Shown here piece by piece: positions 17,113 through 26,955 of a stretch of DNA of 64,000 nucleotides. The stretch is from Acidovorax sp. Leaf78 (GTDB lineage: Bacteria > Pseudomonadota > Gammaproteobacteria > Burkholderiales > Burkholderiaceae_C). The translations under genes and the position numbers were made by a program. Each line of letters opens with the position of its first letter. Positions within the stretch are counted from its first letter, which is position 1. The stretch covers positions 715,272 to 779,271 of the forward strand of contig NZ_LMLZ01000020.1 of assembly GCF_001422735.1 (NCBI RefSeq), written 5' to 3'. The notes below the pieces were generated by a model. The model was not told where the DNA came from. It did not search any database and was given only the letters and a program-made list of their open reading frames with translations.

Positions 17113-18117
17113 ATGACCTCTTTAAAACTCAAGACTCTCCTGGCCTCTCTGGCCTTGGCCGCCAGCGGCATGGCCGCAGCGCAGAACTCACTGCTCAATG
17201 TGTCGTATGACGTGGCGCGGGAGTTCTACAAGGACTACAACGCCGCCTTCACTGCCCACTACAAGAAGACCACCGGCCAGGACATCAAGATCGACCAGTC
17301 GCACGCCGGCTCCAGCGCCCAGGCGCGTGCCGTGAACGACGGCCTGGCGGCCGACGTGGTCACCATGAACACGACCACCGACGTGCAGTTCCTGGCCGAC
17401 AACGGCGTGGTGGCCAAGGACTGGACCAAGAAATTCCCGCACGACGCATCGCCCACCACCTCGACCATGCTGTTCCTGGTGCGCAACGGCAACCCCAAGG
17501 GCATCAAGGACTGGGAAGACCTCATCAAGCCCGGCGTGCAAGTCATCGTGGTGAACCCCAAGACCGGCGGCAACGGCCGCTACGCCTACCTGGCCGCCTG
17601 GGGCGCCATCCGCGAAAAGGGCGGCACCGAAGCGCAGGCCGCAGAATTCGTGAGCAAGCTCTACAAGAACGTGCCCGTGCTGGCCAAGGGCGGGCGCGAT
17701 GCCACCGCCACCTTCCTGCAGCGCAACCAGGGCGACGTGCTGATCACGTTCGAGTCCGAAGTGGTCTCCATCGACCGCGAGTTCGGTGCTGGCAAGGTCG
17801 ATGCGATCTACCCGTCGGTGAGCGTGGTGGCCGAAAACCCCGTGGCCGTGGTCGAGCGCACCGTGGCCAAGAAGGGCACGGCCCAGCTGGCCAAGGCCTA
17901 CCTGGACTACCTGTACTCTGACGAAGCCCAGGAAATCGCCGCCAAGCATGCCATCCGCCCGCGTTCGGAAGCCGTGCTCAAGAAGTACGCCGACACCTTC
18001 AAGCCGCTCAAGCAGTTCACGGTGGCCAAGTACTTCGGCTCGCTGACCGAAGCGCAGAAGGTGCACTTCAACGACGGCGGCCAGTTCGACAAGATCTACA
18101 CGCCCGGCGCCAAGTAA
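17113..18117 (+). CDS. sbp: Sulfate ABC transporter periplasmic binding protein
   Basis: A 334-residue periplasmic protein that captures sulfate (or thiosulfate) for the CysTWA importer. A signal peptide covers about residues 1-23 (LASLALAASGMAAAQN). Family landmarks are LLNVSYDVAREFYKDYNAAF, IDQSHAGSSAQARAV (oxyanion-binding loop) and VVVNPKTGGNGRYAYLAAWG. It is the first gene of an operon with cysT 31 bases downstream, then cysW and cysA. A palindromic AT-rich site upstream suggests induction under sulfur limitation. Confidence 0.95.
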   Translation: MTSLKLKTLLASLALAASGMAAAQNSLLNVSYDVAREFYKDYNAAFTAHYKKTTGQDIKIDQSHAGSSAQARAVNDGLAADVVTMNTTTDVQFLADNGVVAKDWTKKFPHDASPTTSTMLFLVRNGNPKGIKDWEDLIKPGVQVIVVNPKTGGNGRYAYLAAWGAIREKGGTEAQAAEFVSKLYKNVPVLAKGGRDATATFLQRNQGDVLITFESEVVSIDREFGAGKVDAIYPSVSVVAENPVAVVERTVAKKGTAQLAKAYLDYLYSDEAQEIAAKHAIRPRSEAVLKKYADTFKPLKQFTVAKYFGSLTEAQKVHFNDGGQFDKIYTPGAK

Positions 18118-18148
18118 GCCAGCGCGCTTCGTCTCTACCTCCTCACTT

Positions 18149-19018
18149 ATGACCACCGCAACTGCAGTGGCCGCAGCCCCGGCCGGACGGCGCGCGCCCA
18201 AACGCGTGCTGCCCGGCTTTGGGCTGACCCTGGGCTACACGCTTTTCTATCTGAGCATCATCGTGCTGATCCCGTTGTCGGCACTGATCTTCAAGACCTT
18301 CACCCTGACCTGGGAGCAATTCTGGGCCGCCATCAGCGCGCCGCGCGTGATGGCTTCGTACCGCCTTACCTTCGGCGCCTCGTTCCTGGCGGCACTGGTC
18401 AACCTGGTGTTCGGCCTGCTGATCGCCTGGGTGCTGGTGCGCTACAAGTTTCCGGGCAAGAAGATTGTGGACGCGCTGGTGGACCTGCCGTTTGCGCTGC
18501 CCACCGCCGTGGCCGGCATCTCGCTGACCGCCTTGCTGGCCGGCAATGGCTGGGTCGGCAGCATCCTGGAGCCCATGGGCATCCAGCTGGCGTTCAAGCC
18601 CGCGGGCATCGTGATCGCGCTGATCTTCATCGGCCTGCCGTTCGTGGTGCGCACCGTGCAGCCCGTGCTGGAAGACGCTGAAAAAGAGCTGGAAGAAGCA
18701 GCCACCTGCCTGGGCGCCACGCGCCTGCAAACCTTCACCAAGGTCATCCTGCCTTCCATCACCCCCGCGCTGCTCACCGGCTTTGCCATGGCGTTCGCGC
18801 GGGCCGTGGGGGAGTACGGCTCGGTGATCTTCATCGCCGGCAACATGCCCATGGTGTCTGAAATCACGCCGCTCATCATCATCGGCAAGCTCGAGCAGTA
18901 CGACTATGCCGGCGCCACCGCCGTGGCCGTGGTCATGCTGGTCATCTCGTTCATCCTGCTGTTGGTCATCAACGCACTTCAGGCATGGCAGCGACGCCAC
19001 GCGGGGGCTCCAGCATGA
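18149..19018 (+). CDS. cysT: Sulfate ABC transporter permease CysT
   Basis: A 289-residue inner-membrane permease with about six membrane helices. The EAA-type loop is [17 protein letters not shown] at about residues 179-195, and [19 protein letters not shown] is a sulfate-permease hallmark. It pairs with CysW to form the channel energised by CysA. Its stop overlaps the cysW start by four bases (ATGA), showing translational coupling. Confidence 0.95.
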   Translation: MTTATAVAAAPAGRRAPKRVLPGFGLTLGYTLFYLSIIVLIPLSALIFKTFTLTWEQFWAAISAPRVMASYRLTFGASFLAALVNLVFGLLIAWVLVRYKFPGKKIVDALVDLPFALPTAVAGISLTALLAGNGWVGSILEPMGIQLAFKPAGIVIALIFIGLPFVVRTVQPVLEDAEKELEEAATCLGATRLQTFTKVILPSITPALLTGFAMAFARAVGEYGSVIFIAGNMPMVSEITPLIIIGKLEQYDYAGATAVAVVMLVISFILLLVINALQAWQRRHAGAPA

Positions 19019-19929
19019 GCGGCAACAACTCCCGAACCATCCGCCGCGCACAGGCGGGCACGACCGAAGCGCCCTGGGTCCGCTACACGCTGATCACCAT
19101 CGCGCTGATCTTCATGCTGCTGTTCCTGGTGCTGCCGCTGGCCGCCGTGTTCGCAGAGGCTTTGCGCAAAGGCTTTGGCGCCTATCTTGAAGGCCTGCGC
19201 GAGCCCGACGCCTGGGCGGCCATCAAGCTCACGCTGATCACCGCCGCCATCGCGGTGCCGCTGAACCTGGTGTTCGGCGTAGCGGCCGCCTGGTGCATTG
19301 CCAAGTACGAGTTCAGGGGCAAGGCCTTCCTGACCACGCTGGTGGACCTGCCGTTTTCCGTCTCTCCCGTGGTGGCGGGCCTGATCTACGTGCTGATGTT
19401 CGGCGCGCAGGGCTGGTTCGGCCCCTGGCTGCAGGCGCATGACATCAAGATCATCTTCGCCGTGCCGGGCATCGTGCTGGCCACGGTGTTCGTGACCTTC
19501 CCGTTCATCGCGCGCGAACTGATCCCGCTGATGCAGGCGCAGGGCAACGACGAAGAGCAGGCCGCCATCGTGCTGGGCGCCACCGGCTGGCAGACCTTCT
19601 GGTACGTGACGCTGCCCAACATCAAGTGGGGCCTGCTGTACGGCGTGATCCTGTGCAACGCACGGGCCATGGGCGAGTTCGGCGCGGTGTCCGTCGTGTC
19701 CGGCCACATCCGTGGGCAGACCAACACCATTCCGCTGCACGTCGAAATTCTCTACAACGAGTACCAGTCCGTGGCCGCGTTCGCCGCTGCATCGCTGCTG
19801 GCCTTGCTGGCCCTGGTCACGCTGGTCATCAAGACCATTGCCGAACACCGCAACGAGCAGGCACAAAAGGCTGCTGCCCAATTGCCCCCCGAGCGCCCCG
19901 CACCGGCTGTTGTTACTGCCGCGCGCTGA
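19015..19929 (+). CDS. cysW: Sulfate ABC transporter permease CysW
   Basis: A 304-residue permease with about six membrane helices, partner of CysT. The start at 19015 is chosen because its ATG overlaps the cysT stop; an in-frame upstream start at 18985 would lie deep in cysT. Hallmarks are [20 protein letters not shown], the coupling loop [20 protein letters not shown] and [18 protein letters not shown]. The gene is followed 12 bases later by cysA. Confidence 0.95.
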   Translation: MSGNNSRTIRRAQAGTTEAPWVRYTLITIALIFMLLFLVLPLAAVFAEALRKGFGAYLEGLREPDAWAAIKLTLITAAIAVPLNLVFGVAAAWCIAKYEFRGKAFLTTLVDLPFSVSPVVAGLIYVLMFGAQGWFGPWLQAHDIKIIFAVPGIVLATVFVTFPFIARELIPLMQAQGNDEEQAAIVLGATGWQTFWYVTLPNIKWGLLYGVILCNARAMGEFGAVSVVSGHIRGQTNTIPLHVEILYNEYQSVAAFAAASLLALLALVTLVIKTIAEHRNEQAQKAAAQLPPERPAPAVVTAAR

Positions 19930-19941
19930 AGGAACAAGAAC

Positions 19942-21066
19942 ATGAGCATTGAAATCCGTAACGTGAGCAAGCAGTTCGGCGACTTCCACGCACTGCGTGA
20001 TGTCAGCCTGGACATCGCCTCGGGCGAACTCATCGCGCTGCTCGGCCCCTCGGGCTGCGGCAAGACCACGCTGTTGCGCATCATCGCGGGCCTGGAGACG
20101 GCCGATGTGGGCACCATCCATTTCAGCGGCGAAGACACCACCGACGTGCACGTGCGCGAGCGCAACGTGGGCTTCGTGTTCCAGCACTACGCGCTGTTCC
20201 GCCACATGACCGTGTTCGAGAACGTGGCCTTCGGCCTGCGCGTCAAGCCCCGTGGCGAGCGCCCGAGCGACGCGCAGATCAAGCAGAAGGTGACCGACCT
20301 GCTCAAGCTCGTGCAGCTCGACTGGCTGGCCGACCGCTATCCCTCGCAACTGTCCGGCGGCCAGCGCCAGCGCATTGCGCTCGCCCGCGCCCTGGCGGTG
20401 GAGCCCAAGGTGCTGCTGCTCGATGAGCCCTTCGGCGCGCTCGACGCCAAGGTGCGCAAGGAACTGCGCCGCTGGCTGCGCCGCCTGCACGACGAGTTGC
20501 ACGTGACCAGCATCTTCGTGACGCACGACCAGGAAGAGGCCCTGGAGGTGGCCGACCGCGTGGTTGTGATCAACCAGGGCCGCATCGAGCAAAGCGGCTC
20601 GCCGCAGCAGGTGTGGGACCAGCCCGCGAGCCCCTTCGTCTACGGCTTCCTGGGCGACGTGAACCTGTTCCATGGCCGCGCCCACGAAGGGCTGGTGCAC
20701 CTGGACGGCATGCAGATCGACTCCCCCGAACACCAGACCGCGCAGAACGCCAAGGCCTTTGCCTATGTGCGCCCGCACGACCTGGATGTGCAGCGCTACT
20801 CGCCCGGCGCAGGGCTTGATGCCGAAGGCCGCCCGCGCGGCATCGTGGCGCAGCTGAGCCGCGCCATCGTCGTGGGCCCCATCGCGCGGCTGGAACTTAT
20901 TCCATCCGACGATCACAAACCAGCGGACAATGCGTCCCCGGACCACTTGATCGAAGCGCAGATCCCTGCGCAGCAGTTCAAGGAGATGGGTTTCAAAGAG
21001 GGTGAAACGCTGGTGGTGACACCGCGCCGCGCCCGGGTTTTTCTGGACCACGCCGCGGGGATCTGA
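19942..21066 (+). CDS. cysA: Sulfate ABC transporter ATP-binding protein CysA
   Basis: A 374-residue ATPase that drives sulfate import. It has Walker [10 protein letters not shown] (about residues 35-43), a Q-loop near [13 protein letters not shown], the signature [15 protein letters not shown], Walker [13 protein letters not shown] and a switch histidine in VTHDQEEAL. The C-terminal TOBE-like domain (about 240-360, [12 protein letters not shown]) is the usual regulatory extension. The second dispersed repeat type starts directly after the stop codon. Confidence 0.95.
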   Translation: MSIEIRNVSKQFGDFHALRDVSLDIASGELIALLGPSGCGKTTLLRIIAGLETADVGTIHFSGEDTTDVHVRERNVGFVFQHYALFRHMTVFENVAFGLRVKPRGERPSDAQIKQKVTDLLKLVQLDWLADRYPSQLSGGQRQRIALARALAVEPKVLLLDEPFGALDAKVRKELRRWLRRLHDELHVTSIFVTHDQEEALEVADRVVVINQGRIEQSGSPQQVWDQPASPFVYGFLGDVNLFHGRAHEGLVHLDGMQIDSPEHQTAQNAKAFAYVRPHDLDVQRYSPGAGLDAEGRPRGIVAQLSRAIVVGPIARLELIPSDDHKPADNASPDHLIEAQIPAQQFKEMGFKEGETLVVTPRRARVFLDHAAGI

Positions 21067-21068
21067 TT

Positions 21069-21150
21069 CCCCCCTGAGTCGCCTTCGGCGCCATCCCCCT
21101 CTGGGGGACGCACCCGGTGGACTGGCGGAGCCAGATCACGGGTGCACTGG
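21069..21150 (+). repeat. Dispersed repeat family 2, copy 1 (3' of cysA)
   Basis: Begins within a few bases of the cysA stop and holds two hairpins: CCCCC-TCT-GGGGG near 21095 and CTGGC-GGA-GCCAG near 21122. A copy about 85 percent alike by eye lies at 47508-47590 in the same position relative to its gene. No gene fits the rest of the spacer up to dsbB. Confidence 0.75.
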
Positions 21151-21213
21151 CATGGGCCGCGCCAGTTGCGTGTCCGGCGCCCTCGGCAACTGCTTTTGGA
21201 TTGGGAAGAAAAA

Positions 21214-21744
21214 ATGAATTGGTTGACCGCGAACCCGCGCCGTGTGCTGGCACTGATCAGCGCTGCCTGCGTGGCCATGCTGGCTTTCGGCATGTACCTG
21301 CAGCATGTGGTGGGCCTGGAGCCTTGCCCCATGTGCATCGTGCAGCGCTACGCACTGATCGGCGTCGCCATCTTCACCGGCCTGGCTGCCGCCCGCGACT
21401 CGCGCGGCTGGTGGATGTCGATGGCCGGCATTGCCGCTATCGCCGCAGGCTTCGGCGCTTTCGTGGCAGCCCGCCAGAGCTGGCTCCAGTGGTACCCGCC
21501 TGAAGTCGCCACCTGCGGCCGTGACTTCTACGGCATGATCGAAAACTATCCCATCAGCCGCGCCATCCCCATGATCTTCCGCGGCTCGGGCGACTGCGCC
21601 GCGATCGACTGGACCTTCCTGGGCGGCTCGATTGCCAACTGGTCGTTCGTCTGCTTCGTGGGCTTTGCGGTGGTGCTGCTGGCGTTGCTGGCGCGCGGCC
21701 TTCAGGGCGGTCGCCGCAGCGGGTCCGCCTACTCGACGGTGTGA
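21214..21744 (+). CDS. dsbB: Disulfide bond formation protein B
   Basis: A 176-residue inner-membrane quinone reductase that reoxidises DsbA. Four membrane helices are visible. The first redox pair is C38-x-x-C41 in EPCPMC and the second is C101 and C128 in the second periplasmic loop (ATCGRDF and GSGDCAA), so all four catalytic cysteines are present. The start at 21214 is supported by GGGAAG upstream and by the family's short N-terminus; a longer reading frame from 21142 runs through the repeat. It follows the sulfate operon and is closed by a strong terminator. Confidence 0.93.
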   Translation: MNWLTANPRRVLALISAACVAMLAFGMYLQHVVGLEPCPMCIVQRYALIGVAIFTGLAAARDSRGWWMSMAGIAAIAAGFGAFVAARQSWLQWYPPEVATCGRDFYGMIENYPISRAIPMIFRGSGDCAAIDWTFLGGSIANWSFVCFVGFAVVLLALLARGLQGGRRSGSAYSTV

Positions 21745-21771
21745 TGCCGTTGCGGTTGCACTAGGTTTCGT

Positions 21772-21799
21772 AAAAAAGGCGCTCCTCGGAGCGCCTTTT
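21772..21799. terminator. Intrinsic terminator after dsbB
   Basis: GGCGCTC-CTCG-GAGCGCC stem preceded by A6 and followed by T4. It lies between the convergent dsbB and a small minus-strand gene and can serve both directions. Confidence 0.85.
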
Positions 21800-21820
21800 G
21801 CATGGGCCTGGCCTTTGCGC

Positions 21821-22018
21821 CTAGTTCAAGGGCTTTTCTTCGGTGGGCACAGGGGCCGCCTCATCCGGCACTTTGGGAGTGTCGGACGCGTGATGTTCCA
21901 TGGGCGTCTTCTTGCCGGGCTGCGGCGTCTTGTCGGCGCCGGGAGCGATCTCCTCGTTGTTGTGCTTCTTGGCTTGCTGGACTTTCTTGTCGTGGGCAAT
22001 GTTGCGAGGGTCGGTCAT
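21821..22018 (-). CDS. Small hydrophilic hypothetical protein
   Basis: A 65-residue protein, MTDPRNIAHDKKVQQAKKHN and onward, rich in Lys, Pro, Glu and Asp with no membrane segment or cysteine; the C-terminal half looks disordered. A longer frame exists to 22177, but the internal ATG at 22018 is preferred because AAAGCACCTTG provides a ribosome-binding-like stretch just upstream and the upstream residues lack coding character. I recognise no function. It ends against the shared terminator of dsbB. Confidence 0.55.
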   Translation of the reverse strand: MTDPRNIAHDKKVQQAKKHNNEEIAPGADKTPQPGKKTPMEHHASDTPKVPDEAAPVPTEEKPLN

Positions 22019-22225
22019 CAAGGTGCTTTCTGTGGTGAAGCACCATCCTTGTGCCGCAACACAACGCCAGGGGTAGGACAACCGGACGTTGGCGTGCAGT
22101 GCCGCGATAGCGCGGTTGAGAGGCGGTTCGGGCAACAGTACTGCGATTGACCGGAGGGCCTGGAGATACTGGAGCACCCTGCGTTGTGATCGACTTGCGC
22201 GCGCTCGCTGTGCCGTCGTCCGGCG

Positions 22226-22888
22226 CTAGGGCACGGGCTCTGCCGGAAACACCACCCCCTGCGTCCCGTCCACCCACGCCGGCAGTTTGTCCATCACGCG
22301 GGCCAGCAGCGGCGCCGCCTGCCAGTGCGCCAGCCAGGCCTGCAGATGGGGCCAGGGCTGGGCGTCCCACCAAGGTGCATCGATCGCCGCGAACTGGCGC
22401 ACGAACGGGCCTATGGCCATGTCGGCCAGCGCCGTATGGGTGCCGAACAGGTGGGGCCGGGTGGACAGGCGCGCGTCCAGCAGGCCCAGCCAGGTGGTGG
22501 CTTTGGCACGCTCGGCGTCGATGTCGGTGTCTGGGTAGCGGCTGGGGTACTTGCACCGGTCCAGCGCGTGTTTGAACGGGCCGTCGCATTCGGCAATCAG
22601 CGCCAGCATGTCTTGCAGAGCGCCGTCGCTCGGCGCCAGCCAGGCGCCGGGGTCGTGGCGCTGCAGGGCCCACAGCATGATGTCCAGGCTTTGGTCGAGC
22701 ACCTTTCCGTCCGCCAGCACCAGCACGGGCACGGTCGCTTTGGGCGAGGCTTGCAGCAGGCCCTGAGGCTTGCTGCGCAACACCACCTCGCGCAATTCGC
22801 AGACCTGGCCGCTGACGGCCAGCGCCAGCCGTGCGCGCATGGCATACGGGCAGCGGCGAAAGGAATAGAGGACGGGCAGGGCGCTCAC
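22226..22888 (-). CDS. Glutathione S-transferase family protein
   Basis: A 220-residue protein with an N-terminal thioredoxin-like domain ([19 protein letters not shown], about residues 5-23, with a Cys-Pro-Tyr at the glutathione site, and [15 protein letters not shown]) and a C-terminal helical domain (about 90-215, with [15 protein letters not shown]). This fits GSTs of the YibF/Beta-like cytosolic type; the substrate is unknown. The GTG start at 22888 overlaps the stop of trhO by four bases, so the two are coupled. Pairing with trhO is common in Comamonadaceae by my recollection. Confidence 0.88.
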   Translation of the reverse strand: MSALPVLYSFRRCPYAMRARLALAVSGQVCELREVVLRSKPQGLLQASPKATVPVLVLADGKVLDQSLDIMLWALQRHDPGAWLAPSDGALQDMLALIAECDGPFKHALDRCKYPSRYPDTDIDAERAKATTWLGLLDARLSTRPHLFGTHTALADMAIGPFVRQFAAIDAPWWDAQPWPHLQAWLAHWQAAPLLARVMDKLPAWVDGTQGVVFPAEPVP

Positions 22889-23964
22889 GGGGGGCTGTCC
22901 TCGCCAGCCACCCCACCTGTCACTTCGCCAGTCGGCTCGTCCGCGATGAGGCGCCGCGCCGGGTTGCCCGGCTGGCGTGCGCCCAGGTGGGCTTCGCCGC
23001 GTTGGTCCGCCAGGTCCATCTGGCGCTGGCGCTCGGCCAAGGCGCGTTCCTGCTCTGGCGTGCGGGTGCCGTGGCAATAGGGGCAACTCACGCCGCGCAC
23101 GTAGTGTGGGGACTGCAATTCGGCCTCGCCCAGCGGCATGCGGCACGACCGGCACAGCTGGTGGTGGCCGCGCACCAGGCCGTGGCCCACCGACACGCGC
23201 TCGTCGAACACGAAGCAGTCGCCCTGCCAGCGGCTGGCGTCCTCGGGCACGGTTTCCAGGTATTTGAGGATGCCGCCTTCGAGGTGGAAGACCTCCTCGA
23301 AGCCTTGCGACTTGAGCAGCGCGGTGGACTTCTCGCAGCGGATGCCGCCCGTGCAGAACATGGCCACGCGCGGCTTGCCGGCCAGTACGCCGCCCGGTTG
23401 CGACTGCGCGGCCACCCAGGCCGGAAACTCCGCAAAGCTGCTGGTGTGCGGGTTGACGGCACCCTGGAAGGTGCCGATGCCCACTTCGTAGTCGTTGCGC
23501 GTGTCGACCACCACCACGCCGGGGTCGTCGATGAGCGCGTTCCAGTCCTCGGGCTTCACATAGGTACCCGCGTTGCGCGCCGGGTTCAGGCCCGGCACGC
23601 CCAGGGTGACGATCTCGCGCTTGAGCCGCACGCGCATGCGGTAGAACGGCAGGCGCTCCGCATGCGCCTCCTTGTGCTGCAGGGCGGCGAACCGCGGGTC
23701 GCTGCGCAGCCAGGCCAGCACGGCGTACACGCCCTGCGGTTCGCCCGCGATGGTGCCATTGATGCCCTCGGGCGCCAGCAGCAGCATGCCGCGCACGCCG
23801 TGTGTGTCGCACAGGGACTGCAAGGGCTCGCGCAGGTCTGCAAAGTCCGGCAGGTCGACGAACTGGTAGAGGGCGGCAGTGAGAAAGCGGGGTGTGACCG
23901 AGTCCACAAAAATAGCGGGAGGGATGGGAAAAGGGAGGGGCAGGGGGCTGATGATAGCGGTCAC
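22885..23964 (-). CDS. trhO: tRNA uridine-34 hydroxylase (rhodanese-type, UPF0176)
   Basis: A 359-residue protein of the TrhO/YceA family, which makes 5-hydroxyuridine at position 34 of certain tRNAs. An N-terminal acylphosphatase-like domain ([16 protein letters not shown]) precedes a rhodanese domain with catalytic cysteine in [12 protein letters not shown] (about residues 203-214). A C-terminal zinc-like cysteine set follows (CRSC, then CPYCHG), and the last ~50 residues are a poorly conserved tail. The GTG start at 23964 is 66 bases from the divergent HD-GYP gene. Confidence 0.93.
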   Translation of the reverse strand: MTAIISPLPLPFPIPPAIFVDSVTPRFLTAALYQFVDLPDFADLREPLQSLCDTHGVRGMLLLAPEGINGTIAGEPQGVYAVLAWLRSDPRFAALQHKEAHAERLPFYRMRVRLKREIVTLGVPGLNPARNAGTYVKPEDWNALIDDPGVVVVDTRNDYEVGIGTFQGAVNPHTSSFAEFPAWVAAQSQPGGVLAGKPRVAMFCTGGIRCEKSTALLKSQGFEEVFHLEGGILKYLETVPEDASRWQGDCFVFDERVSVGHGLVRGHHQLCRSCRMPLGEAELQSPHYVRGVSCPYCHGTRTPEQERALAERQRQMDLADQRGEAHLGARQPGNPARRLIADEPTGEVTGGVAGEDSPP

Positions 23965-24030
23965 TTTTCGTTACGATGTGCGTTGGGGCGCGCACGGCAC
24001 GCTCTCACCACCGCGGGGCGCAGGGCTTTT

Positions 24031-25662
24031 ATGGGCAAGGAATCCACAGTCAACCTCTTTCGCCGGCTGGAGCAGCTCAACGGCATCGGCGCCGCGCTGT
24101 CGCGTGAGCGGGACATCGACCGGCTGCTGGAGAACATCCTGGAGGCCGCCAAGGCCATCACCGGCGCCGATGGCGGCACGCTCTACAGCGTGACGGACGA
24201 CGGCACGGCGCTCAAGTTCGAGATCCTGCGCACGGATTCGCTCGGCATCCGCCTGGGCGGCACCACGGGCAAGCCCATCGACTTTCCGCAACTGCCGCTG
24301 CGCCACGCCGACGGCTCGCCCAACGATTCGCTGGTGGCCGCGCACGCCGCCATCCACGACCGCACGGTGAACATTGCCGATGCGTATGCCGCGGCGGGGT
24401 TCGACTTCTCGGGCACGCGGGCGTTCGATGCGCGCACCGGCTACCGCTCGCGCTCGTTCCTGACCGTGCCGATGAAGAACCACGACCATGAGCTCATCGG
24501 CGTGCTGCAGCTCATCAACCCGCACGACCCGGACACCGGCGACGTCACCACGTTCTCGGAGGCAGACCAGAGCCTGGCGGAGTCGCTGGCATCGCAGGCC
24601 GCCATTGCGCTCACCAACCGGCTGCTCATCACGCAGCTGGAGCGGCTGTTCGAATCGTTCGTGAACCTCATCAACCTGGCCATCGACGAAAAGTCCCCCT
24701 ACACCGGCGGCCACTGCCAGCGCGTGCCGGCGCTCACCATGATGCTGGCCGAAGCCGTGAACGCCACGCAGAGCGGCCCGCTGGCCGGCTTCAGCATGAG
24801 CGACCGCGACAGGTACGAGCTCAAGATGGCCGGCCTGCTGCACGACTGCGGCAAGATCACCACCCCCGTGCACGTGGTGGACAAGGCCACCAAGCTGCAG
24901 ACCCTGTACGACCGCATCGGCGTGGTGGACACCCGCTTCGAGGTGCTCAAGCGCGATGCCGAGCTGGCCGCGCTGCGCCGCCAGCTGGCGCTGCGCCCGG
25001 TGGTGGACGCGCGCGCCGAGGGCCAGGAGCTGCTGGGCCTGCAGCACGAGATCCAGGCGCTGGAAGAAGACCGCGACTTCCTGCGCCGCTGCAATACCGG
25101 CAGCGAAGCCATGCGGGCCGAAGACCAGCAGCGCGTGCGCGACATCGCCGCCCTGCGGCACTGGCGCAACCCGCAGGGCGTGCAGACCAGCTTTCTGACC
25201 GCCGAAGAGGTGGAGAACCTCACCATCCGCTCCGGCACCCTGAACCAGGCCGAGCGCGACACCATCAACTACCACATCGTCGCCACCATCAAGATGCTGG
25301 AGACGCTGCCCTGGCCCCGGCACCTGAAGAACGTGCCCGAGTACGCGGGCGGCCACCACGAGCGCATGGACGGCAAGGGCTACCCCCGCGGCCTGACGCG
25401 CGATCAGATGTCGCTGCAGGCCCGCATGATGGGCATCGCCGATATCTTCGAGGCACTGACCGCGGCCGACAGGCCGTACAAAAGCGGCATGACGCTGTCG
25501 CAGGCGCTGGCGATCATGTGCCGCATGCGGGACAACGGGCACATCGACCCGGACCTGTTCGAGGTGTTCGTGCGCGAAGGGGTGTATCTGCGCTACGGAC
25601 ACGAGTTTCTCGAAGCGGAGCAGGTGGATGGGGTGGACATTGCTGCGCTGGGGTTTGCGTAG
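24031..25662 (+). CDS. GAF/HD-GYP domain phosphodiesterase
   Basis: A 543-residue cytosolic protein. A GAF sensor spans about residues 15-190 (ITGADGGTLYSVTDDG; SRSFLTVPMKNHDHELIGVL). The HD-GYP domain has HD in LLHDCGK at about 269-275 and HHERMDGKGYPRGL at about 442-455, so residues for cyclic-di-GMP hydrolysis are present. The two motifs are about 170 residues apart, roughly 110 more than usual; the extra block (RFEVLKRDAELAALRRQL onward) is charged and probably coiled coil. ATG at 24031 begins the conserved N-terminus. Other c-di-GMP genes lie at 41.6 and 42.1 kb. Confidence 0.92.
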   Translation: MGKESTVNLFRRLEQLNGIGAALSRERDIDRLLENILEAAKAITGADGGTLYSVTDDGTALKFEILRTDSLGIRLGGTTGKPIDFPQLPLRHADGSPNDSLVAAHAAIHDRTVNIADAYAAAGFDFSGTRAFDARTGYRSRSFLTVPMKNHDHELIGVLQLINPHDPDTGDVTTFSEADQSLAESLASQAAIALTNRLLITQLERLFESFVNLINLAIDEKSPYTGGHCQRVPALTMMLAEAVNATQSGPLAGFSMSDRDRYELKMAGLLHDCGKITTPVHVVDKATKLQTLYDRIGVVDTRFEVLKRDAELAALRRQLALRPVVDARAEGQELLGLQHEIQALEEDRDFLRRCNTGSEAMRAEDQQRVRDIAALRHWRNPQGVQTSFLTAEEVENLTIRSGTLNQAERDTINYHIVATIKMLETLPWPRHLKNVPEYAGGHHERMDGKGYPRGLTRDQMSLQARMMGIADIFEALTAADRPYKSGMTLSQALAIMCRMRDNGHIDPDLFEVFVREGVYLRYGHEFLEAEQVDGVDIAALGFA

Positions 25663-25796
25663 CGCCGGCTTGGCCGCTTGACCTCGCCCGTGGACCGTGG
25701 AGTGACCGCCTGCGCCACCCTGCCAATGCCAATGCCGCTGCACGTCTGAACGCCCCGCGCCTCGGGGCTTATCTCCACATCTGGCAAGGAAGCATC

Positions 25797-25855
25797 TGCT
25801 ATATTTTTAATAGCTTTTGGCGCCCGTCCAGAGCGCGGTAGCCGCCTTTTTTTAC
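25797..25855 (+). repeat. Dispersed hairpin repeat family 1, copy D
   Basis: TGCTATATTTTTAATAGCTT followed by a degenerate GGCGCC...GCGCGG stem and TAGCCGCCTTTTTTTAC. Its T-run contains the stop codon of the convergent regulator gene. A separate GCCCCG/CGGGGC hairpin lies just upstream at 25752-25768. Confidence 0.7.
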
Positions 25856-26730
25856 TCCAATTCATCGGTCCCGCTCCGCGCCTGGGCCATCAACCAGTCG
25901 CAGAAAGCCGCCATGGCGCCGGTGGCCGTGCGTGATTGCAGCCGCGTAATCCAGTAAGAGCCGCGCTGCAGCTCCTGCGGGAACGGCCGCACCAGCCGCC
26001 CCTGGCGCAGCTCGCGCGTGAACATGCGCACCGGCAGCAGTGCCATGCCGGCGCCCTGCGCAGCGGCTTCAGCCAGCGTGAGCGATGAGTCGAACACGGC
26101 GCCGCGCACCACTGGGCAGGGTGCGCCCGCCGCCTCGAACCAGGCCGCCCACTCGTCGGCGCGGTAGCTGCGCAGCAGCGGCTGGCGCGCCAGGTCGGCA
26201 GCGGTGCGCAGGCCGTGGGCCAGGGCCGGGGTGCACATCACCGACATCGGCGCGTCCATGATGCGTTCGGCGTGCGTGCCATGCCACGCGCCGTCGCCGA
26301 ACCGGATCGCAAAGTCCAGCCCTTCGCCGGCCATGTCCACCCGGTTGTTGTGGGTGAGCAGGCGCAGGTCCACGAACGGGCACGCCGCCTGAAAGTCGCG
26401 CAGCCGGGGCAGCAGCCAGCCGACGGCGAACGTGCCCACGGCGCCCACGGTCAGCACCTCGCGCGGGCGGGTGTCGCCCAGTTTCTCCAGCGCCCGCGCC
26501 AGGTTGGCGAACGACTCCACCACCACGGGCAGCAGCGCCTGGCCCTCGTCCGTCAGCGCCAGGCCGCGCGGCAGGCGGCGAAACAGCGGCTTGCCCAGGC
26601 GGTCTTCGAGCTTGCGGATGTGCTGGCTCACCGCGGTCTGGGTGACGTGCAGTTCCTCGGCCGCGCGCGTGAGGTTCAGGTGGCGCGCCGAGGCTTCGAA
26701 GGCGCGCAGGGCGTTCAGTGGCAGGTGCAT
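25852..26730 (-). CDS. ampR: LysR family regulator, AmpR-like
   Basis: A 292-residue regulator. The start MHLPLNALRAFEASARHLNL matches the GcvA/AmpR subgroup; a reading frame extending 51 codons upstream lacks coding character. The HTH is at about residues 5-65 (TRAAEELHVTQTAVSQHIR) and the effector domain at about 90-290 (VGAVGTFAVGWLLPRL; NNRVDMAGEGLDFAIRFG). It is divergent from a class A beta-lactamase gene, the standard ampR-bla layout in which muropeptides released by beta-lactams switch on the enzyme. That role is inferred from context and subgroup. Confidence 0.88.
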   Translation of the reverse strand: MHLPLNALRAFEASARHLNLTRAAEELHVTQTAVSQHIRKLEDRLGKPLFRRLPRGLALTDEGQALLPVVVESFANLARALEKLGDTRPREVLTVGAVGTFAVGWLLPRLRDFQAACPFVDLRLLTHNNRVDMAGEGLDFAIRFGDGAWHGTHAERIMDAPMSVMCTPALAHGLRTAADLARQPLLRSYRADEWAAWFEAAGAPCPVVRGAVFDSSLTLAEAAAQGAGMALLPVRMFTRELRQGRLVRPFPQELQRGSYWITRLQSRTATGAMAAFCDWLMAQARSGTDELE

Positions 26731-26955
26731 TGCGAAGGCTGAGAGCGGATCACACAACTCGGCGCAGCGGGTCGGGCCAGGCGATGCGATACGGACAGTG
26801 CGGTAGTACTGGGACCCGGGCGCCGCAGTGACGCCGAAAGCGTTGTGTGTGCCGCTCCAAGTTTTTGTTGGGGCTGGCGGCAATTATTGTCGATGGTGCT
26901 GCGGGCCCGGAGTCCTTATCGTTCAGGCCTTGTTTCCACTTCACTCCCCATTTTT

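Noticed and set aside
18979..21051. 690-codon antisense frame across cysW-cysA
   Set aside because: It spans two well-supported genes on the other strand; the length is an effect of high GC.
22226..23995. 589-codon frame that could suggest a trhO-GST fusion
   Set aside because: Its N-terminal part is out of frame with trhO; only the last 220 codons are the GST gene, which overlaps trhO by four bases.
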